Shown in pieces: positions 53,953 through 64,000 of a stretch of 64,000 nucleotides of DNA. Both the position numbers and the translations under genes were made by a program. Under the pieces are notes generated by a model, which was not told where the DNA came from, did not search any database, and was given only the letters and a program-made list of their open reading frames with translations. The DNA comes from Poecilobothrus nobilitatus (Eukaryota > Arthropoda > Insecta > Diptera > Dolichopodidae). Location of the stretch: assembly GCA_947095535.1 (NCBI GenBank), contig OX352773.1, positions 157,205,768-157,269,767 on the forward strand, written 5' to 3'. Positions within the stretch are counted from its first letter, which is position 1. Each line of letters begins with the position of its first letter.

Positions 53953-55547
53953 ATTCTTGAAAAAAACTTAAAACATTATTAAGGACAAAAATAAGTCTAT
54001 CACTTATTTAACATTGTCGTTATTTCTATTTCTTAATTTAAATTAAAATTCTAGTGACTATAAATTTTAATGTGTTAATTAAATCCTAAATAAATAAAAA
54101 AACAATCCAACATTCAATTTAAGTTAAATAACATAAAAATTTTTATAAAAATAACCAAAAACATAAAAAAAAAGTTTTATTAGGACTTTTAATTTAAAGG
54201 ACATTCTTAAGTGAAATATTTACTCAAATGATCAACAGTCATTAACATTTTTTATATAAAAGAAAATTTTTATTTAATAGTTAGTTATATTTAATATTAT
54301 ATTATTATACAAATTCTTTATTTATAATTTGCTTAATTTTAAAAAATTAAAAATTAAATTAATTTGTTGAATTTAGATTGACAAGCGCAAAAATGGTAAA
54401 TTTATGATTCCTGTGGATGAAAAAAGTTTTATTTCTCCTTATTATTTTCAAAAAAATAAAATATTATGTTACGTGTTCTTTTTATTTAATTTTTTTCTAT
54501 ATAATTTTTTTTCCTATTATTTATTAAATGAGAGTTAAAAAGAAGCCCCTATTTTTTCTTTAAATATTTTATATTTGTATCATTATAATATGATACCATT
54601 CTGTTATTATGACTGCTAAAAGACAAAAAAAAAAAAAAAACCAGAGAATAAAGATAAATATCTATAAACAACTAAAAATAAATCATAAATTCAGAGAGAT
54701 TGAAAATGCATTTTTTCTGGTGGTAAGTCAAAGCTAATACTTTAACAAAGGCAGTTTTTAAGATTAAAATCTTAAATAACCGCAATTTTTATTGAAAATT
54801 ATCTTTCATTCCTTGTAATGATAGTGTAATATAAAATTTAAGTCACTTTATTCTGGAATAGGTACTTTTCGAGATATAAAGTAACTATTTTTTTCGAAGG
54901 ACTCATATAAAGTGGATTCATACACAATTATCAGGGTTTCAAATGATCAATATAATAATTTTGTCCTTCTCTATATTGGACAACAATAGAAAGCTTAATA
55001 TGCACATAGAAACGTAATTTAAAAACTCATACCCGACCCGATAGTCCTGATAATATTCGATATTCATATTATACTTAAGGTTTATGGAATGATAAAATAC
55101 CATATGGTTATTGTTATTACAAGGCATATTTGTCCGTGATAAAAAAGTTTTGTTGTTGATAGCAAATGATATTTAATTAATTGATGTGGCTGCAAGACAG
55201 CACTAAATTATTGGAAGAAATATTTAATGAATAAATAATTTTACGAAATATATCATAAAACAAGATTAAAGGCCTATGACATTTCATAACTACTGCATTT
55301 ATATTTACAACAACAAGCATTGGATAAATTTTCAGAAAATATTAAATACAACATTATTATTATTATGATTGCGATGTTTAATTCTGGTTTCTTCCATCGA
55401 TTAATAAAAATATAATTTCTCGAATGAACTGTGAATTAACTCTCGAATGAAAGTATTGAGTTATAATGTTATCAAATATATTTTAACCGTGAACATTTTA
55501 TGCAATATACGGCTACCTTTATTTTTTTTTGTTTTTTTTTATTGTAT
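53953..55547. other. AT-rich spacer
   Basis: No gene or repeat is identified over about 1.6 kb. There is a long A run at about 54626-54640. Confidence 0.55.
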
Positions 55548-55669
55548 TAAATTACACAGACTTTCATTCCCAGATGTGAATGTAAATGTTGTATTCTTAT
55601 GAGGTGTGCAGGTTTCGAACCACCGATTATTTTATACGCTCTTCCTCACTAAGTCACCGAGGCGCCAAT
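55548..55669 (-). mobile_element. Family S SINE, copy 3
   Basis: The reverse strand starts GGCGCCTCGGTGACTTAGTG then AGGAAGAGCGTATAAAATAA, with a good A box. A B box GGTGGTTCGAAACCTG follows, and it ends GAAAGTCTGTGTAATT. It shares head and tail with the copy at 6078. Confidence 0.65.
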
Positions 55670-56454
55670 TATAATTATAGTTATTGATTGTCCTTATGTT
55701 TTTGAGTTCTTAAAATTTTAGTTTTACTGTTGTTATATTTGATAATAAATTTTCTATTACGCCTTTTGGTAACAATTTATCCATTTATTCATTTTCATCT
55801 TTAAAGTCCCTTAAGCCTTCACTAATTATTTTAATTATGTAGCCTTCTGTTTTACTTCCAACGCATCTTAAAACATATATCTAGCACTTAATTTTTATAA
55901 TAAATGTAGGTGTAAATGAATTCCAATTTTGTTGAATAAAAAGTCTTATAAAATTAAAAATTTTGCGTTAACCACATTAAGAAATATTTAATGGCAATTT
56001 TAAGTTTGATCTGTAATGGACACAAAACAAAACAAAACATATTTTTACTATAAAATGTATCTCCAGATAAATTTAAAACATTACAGTATCTAAATTAATC
56101 TTCATTTTACAGTCTAATATAATTAAAAGTAAAAAAAAAAAAAAACTCAAGCAAAATAATTAAAAATATTATGATATAATTAAAAAAGACAACAAACGAC
56201 AACAAGTTCCAATGTCCCTTGTTAATTTTTTTTCATCATAATGTTACCAATACAAAAATAAATAAATAAAACACACACAATTAAATTAAAAAACATTAAG
56301 TGACAATAATTAGCAACATAATAAATAATATTAAACTCTAGACAGAACATTCTAGGGAATATCATTGTAGCATTAAGAATTCGTGCATAATTAAATATAT
56401 ATAGGTACTATAATATCAAGTAGATATGCTTTTTTTGTACATTTTATAATATTA
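55670..56454. other. AT-rich spacer
   Basis: No gene or repeat is recognised. Confidence 0.6.
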
Positions 56455-56880
56455 TCAAAAAATCTAATAAGCACAATTACGTTATCTATCCGTTTGTCCG
56501 TCTGCATATCTGTCTATAAACATCTGTCTATAAACATTTTAGAAAACATTTAAAATGAAGAATGAATATTAAAACATAGATAGGGGTCACTTTAGAGATC
56601 AATTTTTAAAGAAATGCTTTTTTGTGTACGACTTACCGGGCTAAAGCTTTCTAAATTGTAAAAAGGCTTTAATATTAAAAAAAATTAAAAACGGCAAATA
56701 AATGGTAAAAAATTCAAAACATGGCATATTAGTAGCTTCAAAGCAAGATTTTATATTTCAGCCCGCAGTTAATAGCCGCAAGAATTTTGTAATTTTTTTC
56801 ATAATTTGAAGCTATAGTGCAAATTTTTTTAACGATAAGAAAATTATTTTGACAAGTTAGTGAGGAGTCATAACCAAAAG
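56455..56880 (+). repeat. Old family A-like relic
   Basis: AATAAGCACAATTACG, CCGTTTGTCCGTCTGCATAT and a duplicated CTGTCTATAAACAT mark the start. TACGACTTACCGGGCTAAAG and CTAAATTGTAAAAAGGCTTT correspond to the following part of family A. Sequence identity is low. Confidence 0.4.
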
Positions 56881-57204
56881 TATTAGGTACAGCTTAATGC
56901 TATTATAATACTATAATATTATGCACAAGTCAAGTCTTATTGTTTTTATTTTGTCTTGTGTAACTAAATAAGGTTTACTTAGGTAGGTATTAAAAAAATT
57001 ACATATTGTGCGGCAGTTTTTCCCTTGATAAAACATGTAATTTATTATGAGAAAATAATCGCACTTTTAGTTAACTTTCTTTAAATGCGTTTCACCTCTA
57101 GAAATGCAAACCCCTTTTTTTGTTTTTGCAATGATAATATTCACCTTTTAGATGACATTTAGTAGTTTCTCATTATCTTTATTCTAAATACTATTGATAT
57201 TTAT
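56881..57204. other. AT-rich spacer
   Basis: Nothing recognisable. Confidence 0.6.
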
Positions 57205-59901
57205 TATACCCGTACGATAGGATCGGGTATAATAAAATTACTCCTCCGTTTGTAACACCTCGAAATAAGCGAGCTAGATATACCTTCAAAGGTATGGATC
57301 GGATCAGAAAAAAATTCTAAGACTTTTGAGCCATGTCCGTCCGTCCGTCCGTCCGTCCGTCAGCACGCTAACTCAAAAACTAAGAAAGCTAGAATCTTGA
57401 AATTTACACAAAATATTCTGGGAGTAATTTGTAGGTTCCCTATTTTTTTTGTAGCCCCACCCGTTACGGAGCTACAGCTCCCCAAAGGTTAAAAAAAGCT
57501 CTATATTTAAATTGTTATAGCACAAGTTGTATAAGGTATATCTTCATTTTGAAAACACCAAACGATTACTACTTTTATTAGCTTTAAAAGTATGTATACA
57601 ATAAATATATATTTGTGGCATACAGTGTCTTAATTTACCGTTATGTGAAACTCAAATTTTGCAAAATCCTTTAACCCTTCTATCTTCTAAACGGTTTAAG
57701 TTGGAAATTTTGACAGAAATTAGATCTTTGAAAATAAGTATGAAACATTTCAGAAATTTTTTTTGTATCACTCCCCGTTTAGGAGCTGTAAGGGGCCAAA
57801 AACTGAAAATTTCCTATTTTTAAACACCTGTAACTTGAACACCTGTTAACATTTTTTTGAAGTAATACACAAAAATTAAAGCTCCAACATCATACTCTTA
57901 TTTCTGTTAACAACTTTTTTTAATAATATAGGGTTACTTTATAATTGACGAAAGTGTTTACTTCTAACAAATTTCTTTAACGAATTTTTTCCATTTTGTT
58001 TTACTCGATAATTTGAAATTGTTGAGGATATAATGCGTAGTACATAAAAATGTAAATAAATAAACAACATAACGGTTGCTTGAAGAATTTTTATTCATAT
58101 GATATTAATATATATACATACTTATATAATATCATGTTTATTTACATATCGTATATGTCACTAGTCAATGAATGATAAGAGTATAGATGTATATTATATA
58201 GCGCCGTATTTACATACATATATGTATTTTATTGTACTTCTAAACAAGGTAGAATGTAAACCAACGGTTTTTAAAAGCGCACATTTCCAAAACACAACAC
58301 AAAACACAAAAAAAAAAATTTAAGAAATTTTTTGTAATAAGAAAATATGTGAAAATAGGACATTTTTGGAATTTTGTCTGTAAGTCTGGAACGCTATATA
58401 TGTAAGAAAAACCGTTAGCACACGTAAAAATATATTACTGGAGCTTTAATTTTTATGTCTTGCCGAGGAAAAATATGTACAGGTGCTTAAGTTACAGGTG
58501 CCTAAAAATAGCAAATTTTCAATTTTTAAGGCGTAATAACTCTTAAAGGGAAAGGAAAGTTTTCTTAGGAAACTTATACTAATTCTAAAAGTTCTTTCTT
58601 GTCTCAAAATTTCAGGTTCCTATCTAAAGGGGTGCCGGAGTTATGAAAAAAGAAATTTCATGCAAAATGTGGTTTTCACATAACGGTAAATTTATATCCT
58701 AAATTACAAAATATTACATAATTCTGATATTGTTTTATATAGATAATAAAATTTTAGATCTTCTAGCGGTTTTAGATTGCAAAATTATTACGCAGAGCCC
58801 GAGATATATACATCTGAAAATGGGGCTTTTTCGCAATTTTGAAGAGCTGCTACTTTGGAACCCTTTACAATTAAAATAAACCTTTAACACACGTAAAAAT
58901 ATATTATTGTAGCTTTAATTTTTATATCTTGCAGAAGTAAAATGTGTACAGGTTCCTAAGTTACAGGTGTTTAAAAATAGCAAATTTTCAATTTTTAAGC
59001 CCTAATAGCTCATAAACAGGGGGTGGTCCGAAAAAATTTTCTGAGCAAACTTATACTAATTCTAAAAGTTCTTTCTTGCCTCAAAATTTCAAGCTTCTAT
59101 CTAGAAGCGTGCCGCAGTTATGAAAGTAGAAAAATCATGCAAAATTTGGTTTTCACATAACGGTAAATTTAAATACTAAATTTAAAAAAATTGTATAATT
59201 TTGATATTAATTTACAAAGATAAAAGAAATACCTGTCGAATGACGATTTCAGATTGAAAAAATCTTAAGCAGAACATAAGATATATGCATTTAACAATAG
59301 GGATTTTTCAAAGTTTGAGGGGTTGTAGCTCCGTAATGGAGGGGGGGGGCTACATGAAAAAGTCGTTCCACAAAATAATTTTTTTTTGAGACCTACCTAT
59401 GGTTAAAATTTTTTTTCTCTATCTTTAACGGTGTAGAAGTTTTGTAAACAGACGTACGGACGGACGGACAGAGTGAAACTAATAAGCACATTTTTTCAAA
59501 ATTTTTTTGGAAATGTGCTAAAAATTATTCTGCCAATGGAATATTTAAATATAATATAATATAATATTTAAAATTATATTTACTATTTTGTACTAAGTAA
59601 ATTTAATATACATTTACCGCTTAGTATTAATGGTACTATAGAATATTTGAAAAAGTTTTGGATTGATAATCGTTATGTGAAAGGTTAGAATCTGCTTTTG
59701 AAGAATGTACATATAAACATATAGTTTGAATATATGTACAACCCATAGTTCTAGAAATTATAAAATTTACCCAAATTATTTTAAAATACTAAAATATTAA
59801 AAAAATAATATTGTGAGCAGAGTGACAGGCTGTGAACATACTAACGGTTCGTACGGGTATCTAAGAGTTGACAAAGGCAACTGTATTCTTCCTCGTTTTT
59901 T
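57205..59901 (+). mobile_element. Family B repeat, full length, split by a family A insertion
   Basis: It starts with the hairpin TATACCCGTACGATAGGATC then GGGTATA. CTCCTCCGTTTGTAACACC, AAAGGTATGGATCGGATCAG and a clean (GTCC)n block at about 57329-57361 follow. One module runs to about 57960 (CCGTTATGTGAAACTC, CCCCGTTTAGGAGCTGTAAG, CACCTGTAACTTGAACACCTG). The distal part begins ATGTAAATAAATAAACAACA. At 58243 a minus-strand family A element interrupts it. The B sequence resumes at 59525 (ATTCTGCCAATGGAATATTT) and ends GGTATCTAAGAGTTGACAAA...CTTCCTCG. Without the insert it is about 1.4 kb. The A insertion site at 19439 in the other copy is intact here (58040-58055). Confidence 0.9.
58243..59524 (-). 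mobile_element. Family A repeat, full length, nested in family B
   Basis: The borders are AACAAGGTAGAATG at the left and GGAAATGTGCTAAAAA at the right, with a GGAC block at about 59453-59470 and a G run at about 59340-59348. The uninterrupted target, CAGAATAATTTCTTATAAGT, is seen in the B copies at 19233 and 31659. Comparing the two, the insertion is flanked only by T/A-rich bases, with no long target duplication. Confidence 0.9.
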
Positions 59902-60497
59902 ACTCATTTTAACCCCACTTTCTTCACTTTGGCCACCTTCACTATATTTTATAATCTTATATTTTTTTCATTATAATCTATTCATTTAGTTAAGCATTTC
60001 CAAAGAAATGTGTCAATGACATCAGAAAAATATTTAATATTCATATTATGAAGTTTTGTTAACTAATAAACATAATTAAATTATAATATTTTTTTTTGTT
60101 TTACATTTTATGTCTTTTTCTTTTATTTGTAAGTAAGTGTATTTTATAAGGGCACTTTTTGTTCGTTTTCTGGCATACGATATAATGCGGAAAGTGAAGT
60201 AATAGTGAAAAATTTCAGCGTTATAATCAATATTAGCAAAATTTTGCTTATTAGGTATATCTAATTTTCTTTTTATCCTTTGCCATAAAGAGTATAATTG
60301 AGCATTCACTAAGTCGCTTGTTATTCATATTTGACTAAGCTTCAATTTCTTTATAATCATTATATTCATAAAGCCGTAAATTCCTCGGTTGTAGCTATAG
60401 TGTACAAAATTCTGAAACAAACATGTGTACAAAATTGTGTACAAAAATGAATTTGTTTTTTGTGTTGTGTTACGGTATAAATTACTAATATTATATA
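59902..60497. other. AT-rich spacer
   Basis: No gene or repeat is recognised. The 77-codon minus-strand ORF at 60076-60309 has no family features. Confidence 0.55.
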
Positions 60498-60575
60498 TTA
60501 CCAGACCGAGGTTTCAATCTGAATCCTTTCTATTGGAAGAGCAGCAATTTAACCACTAAGTTATATTAGTTAGAT
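60498..60575 (-). mobile_element. tRNA-like SINE head, family T, diverged copy
   Basis: The reverse strand gives TATAACTTAGTGGTTAAATTG (A box), CTCTTCCAATAGAAAGGATTC and AGATTGAAACCTCGGTCTGG (B box). It aligns with the better copy at 15982-16057 over its full length. Confidence 0.5.
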
Positions 60576-62127
60576 TATGTTTGACAATTTTAATTAAATT
60601 TAATGTCTAAGTTTATATTCATCCAGTACTGAAGCGACAAAAAATATAATTCTAAAACACAGTATATTTTTGGGCCGATACTAAATTTAATTGACAGTCA
60701 GATAGGTAGCAATCTACAATTATTACGTTAAAAATAATCAAAAAGAATTTTTAAAAAATCCAATTGTAAATATAGTGTTCAATCCCGGGTCGAAAACCAA
60801 ATGTATATTTTTAAAATCTAGTATTAATTTCTTAAGATTTTCAGGTCATAACTCTTCACTTGTCAAAATAATTTTTCTTATAATTATCAAAATAAGTGTC
60901 ATAAGAAAGAACAAAGAAAATGATTTCATTATTTGTCTATAATGACATGAAATTAAGCAAGACTGGAAAAAGGAAGTACAAATTTTTCAGTAGTTTATAT
61001 AGGAAGAACATACATTGTACAAGGAACGAACACTGGATTTGCAAATATAAAGAAAGTAAAAAAAAATAGTTCGCTCAGTTTTATTCTTCTTCATAGGGTA
61101 TACTGGTAAGTTAATGGTACAACACTCTTTTATCTTTTGAATTTAATCAACAATTTTTAGAGACTCTTATAATAATATGTGAAATGAATGCAAAAGTTTA
61201 CGTAACTAGATGCAACATTTTTGTATGATTTTACATATTTGTTGGTTTCATTATAACAGAAATTTTATAATAAAAAAATGTCCTTAGAGGTTTATATTAA
61301 ATAAATTCTTATTTTTTTTTCTTTTTTCGTTATTTGAAAAAAAATTTAAATATTATATGGAATTTAAAGAATTTTTAAATGTCAAAAGTCAGTGGTCAGA
61401 CAGAAGATTTTCATAAGATATGCAAAAACAAATTTAATTAAAATAAAAAAAAATATATAATACAATTTTTATATTAAAAATAGCTCTAAGGAATCATACA
61501 ATATAGCAACCAACAAAAATACTTACCTTTATTGGTAAAATTATTTAATATTTAAATTTTATATATTTTTATTAAAAACTTTTACCAATTTTTATCGAAA
61601 TAAATATTTGTTTTTCGAACGTGACCTCAAAATGTAATGGTGTTTTGATACAATTTTACTAATCGATTTTGAACTGCATGAATTCATGATTAAATTAAAA
61701 CTAAAGACATAGATACAGTTTAGTTATCACATATACATTCATAAAAGTAATACAATATTCTATTCTAGAGTTTTCATCGTATCCTTTCAAAAAGTAATGA
61801 ATAAGTTAAGTTAGATAAGTTGTAACTAAAAAATAAATCGTGCGTTATTTAAGTTTCTTAATTAAAAGTCTAAATGAATTTATTGCGCTTCAGTGGTAAA
61901 ATTATCTATTTACCTTGAAGATCATTTTCCTTTTGCCGCTCCCTTTTGATTTATTGTACCTATTTTAGAATAATTTTTTTTTAAATACAAAATTTCTCAT
62001 ATTATTAATTATTAAATGGAAAAAACCATCAATTTCGAAGGAAGAAATTACTTACACTTCTTCAAGTTCTGTTTATTTTCTACAAAAACTTTGGGTTATT
62101 AGAATTTATTAAGCTTTTAAAAGTAAA
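60576..62127. other. AT-rich spacer
   Basis: No gene or repeat is recognised over about 1.5 kb. Confidence 0.55.
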
Positions 62128-63018
62128 AAATCAGCTGTCTCCACCACAGGACAAACCGCCACTACACCAAAAGTACAATGCCTAAATTTATAAATTTTTA
62201 CATAATAATTTATATCAAAGCAAAATAACTTCTAATAATTTAACAACATTCTGTTTTATTCAATAACAATAATAAGCAATGAAATCGAAACTATACAAAT
62301 GTGCATTCATTCATACATAATATGTACATCCATTTACATTATTATGTAATGTACATGATTTTTTTTTTCATTCAAAAATATTAGAAGTAAAAAATAATAA
62401 AAACTGTAAACAAATACAAAACAAACATAAGATTAATATTGAATCTGCTAACAAAAATTTTACCGTTTTAATTTTATGTCATCAACAAAAGAATAATATG
62501 CATAGATATAAGTACATAAGTATTTATATATAAATTTTTAGAAATTTAAAAAGAAAATTGTTCATATAAATTCATATGGAGTGTTATGTATATGTATGAA
62601 ATTTGGACTTAGAAAAAAAATTAAATAAAAGTTAAAGTTAGTCGTATCAAAAAATGTTCTATGACAATGTTGTTGCTCTTTACTTGTGTTAATACTTGCG
62701 AAATATTCGGAAAAAACTTAAAAAGTACACTAGTAAACTACCACTTACGGTTGTCCGATTTGCTCTAACAGCTTATCATTCTGAGATATTTACATCAAAA
62801 CCTTAAATATGAAATTGCAAAAAATCGTTCTCAGTCGTTTAAGCTGTACACGTACCCACAGACATACCCACACACACACTCACACAGACGGACATCATGC
62901 TAAATTTATATTTTTTACAGCCTTCTCCACACCGGAGTAGTGCATATTTGCCAAAATCTCGGGTACAAATTTTTAGTATGAAAACAATACCTACATTAAC
63001 ATATGCGGTCGGTAAAAA
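62128..63018 (+). mobile_element. Family D repeat, full-length copy
   Basis: It runs from AAAATCAGCTGTCTCCACCA and CAGGACAAACCGCCACTACA to ATATGCGGTCGGTAAAAA. It includes the stretch ACATAATAATTTATATCAAA and CAATAACAATAATAAGCAAT, also found in the split copy at 49.3-50.7 kb but missing from the one at 32.8 kb. GTTGTCCGATTTGCTC, TCGTTTAAGCTGTACACG, a short CA tract at about 62870-62886 and CACACCGGAGTAGTGCATAT follow. No coding capacity is seen. Confidence 0.75.
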
Positions 63019-64000
63019 TGTTTATTTTTTCCATTTGCTGCAGCCGTTTATTGAACTTATGTTGATAAATTATTGTGTTAATTTATTTTTACAAACCTTT
63101 CGATTCTGAAGTACAAATTAATGTCAGTCAAACTCGGAATCAGAGCACATTCAAAAAATCCAAAAATTTAATAATTTTAGCTTAGTTATGGAATTAACCA
63201 TGATCTACTATTCATTTAAAACGATATCCTTTTGTGATAGGCTAAATACGTACAAGAAAGTATAAATAGCAACGGACATAATTAATAGTTAGTTCTACAT
63301 TCTAAAAGAAACTTTACATCTTTTTTCAATAGTTTATAATAAATTTTATTTTTCTAATTCTTACCTCTAGCTTTAACGCATTTTTCAATAATACTATACC
63401 TAGTAGAATACTGTTATCGTCATTTATATGTTCAAAACGACATAGGATGAGTCGTGATACAAATAAATAATATATGGATAAATGATTAAGACAATGCTTT
63501 TTAAACAAGGAAAACGAAGGTAACGAAAGTATGTTATTAACTGTTGTTTATTTAAGCCAAACCAGTTTGACGTATTTAACATCAATTTAATTTTGCAGGA
63601 TTCAAATATATGCTTTATTATATGTATTTTGTAAAACGAATTTTCTAAGGATGCGATTTACACTTCTTCAGGAATATGAAGTAACAATACTGTTTTAAAT
63701 TATTGTTTTTCAAAAATAGTATAGTACAAGTTAAATATTTGCTTTTTTTATTAGAGTATTTTTTATTTTATTTTTTTAACTGATTTTTCTAAGTTATAAG
63801 CGAAAGATTAATTAAATTTTTCAAACCGTCTTTATTGACTACCAAATTAGAATTAACATAAATTAATTAAGTTTTTAATTATCCAAATATTCATACTTGC
63901 ATTCATATGTTATTGCAACGCGATTTGTCGATGTGGGGAAAATATGATTTTAATATTTCCCAACCGTTATCATTTTGCTGATATGAGAAAAATGTTGTTA
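63019..64000. other. AT-rich stretch to the window end
   Basis: No gene or repeat is identified. The 60-codon minus-strand ORF at 63326-63508 has no recognisable features. Confidence 0.55.

Overview
The window looks like non-coding nuclear DNA from an arthropod, most likely an insect. It is very A/T-rich with long poly-A and poly-T tracts. It has no operons, ribosome-binding sites, long intact ORFs or CRISPR arrays. It is packed with decayed transposable elements: a mariner-type transposase relic, LINE fragments, tRNA-derived SINE heads, a DUF7869-type transposase-like gene, and many (GTCC)n-bearing repeats that recall Drosophila DINE-1/mini-me. The order or species cannot be fixed from the sequence. 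No host gene is recognisable, so the window is either intergenic or inside a very long intron. Almost every ORF above 60 codons is a chance ORF or lies within a repeat.

Three related repeat families dominate. They are named A, B and C here, and strands follow the strand on which the microsatellite reads GTCC. Family A (~1.3 kb) starts with a T run followed by AGCACATTTCC, has a GTCC microsatellite about 50 bp in, then two and a bit copies of a ~475-bp module, and ends in ...CTACCTTGTT. Well-preserved copies are at 2763-4066(+), 7205-8501(-), 19439-20757(+), 26966-28197(-) and 58243-59524(-). Diverged copies are at 36252-37184 and 39309-40263, with several older relics. Family B (~1.4-1.5 kb) starts with a TATACCCG...CGGGTATA hairpin followed by a DINE-1-like GTCC block. 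Copies are at 18861-21746(-), 31282-32118(-), 43468-44812(+) and 57205-59901(+). Two of these carry a family A insertion, at two different sites, and the other copies supply the empty sites. Family C (~0.6 kb) has a B-like architecture with its own sequence. Copies are at 1930-2661(+), 9015-9599(+), 28756-29298(-) and 35594-36210(-).

Region by region: 0.39-1.03 kb is an internally deleted mariner-type transposase pseudogene. 5.3-6.5 kb is an inverted-repeat element carrying a tRNA-derived SINE. 14.9 kb holds a perfect palindrome. 15.1-16.1 kb holds a family F retroposon with ATT arrays and a second tRNA-like head. 22.8-23.5 kb is a foldback element with ~220-bp terminal inverted repeats. 24-27 kb and 42.2-43.1 kb hold family G, made of tandem AAATCCC-type repeats. 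41.0-41.4 kb is a LINE 3' fragment. 46.0-48.4 kb is a complete but mutated DNA transposon with terminal inverted repeats and a DUF7869-like pseudogene. 49.3-50.7 kb is a family D copy split by a 274-bp hairpin element; other D copies are at 11.8, 32.8 and 62.1 kb. 53.06-53.95 kb is a 5'-truncated LINE reverse transcriptase fragment with a TAAA-repeat tail.

The most notable content is the transposon at 45986-48425, the nested A-in-B insertions with natural empty sites, and the apparent descent of A, B and C from a common GTCC/tandem-module architecture that I infer to be Helentron/DINE-1-like. Family names come from memory of motifs; no database search was possible.
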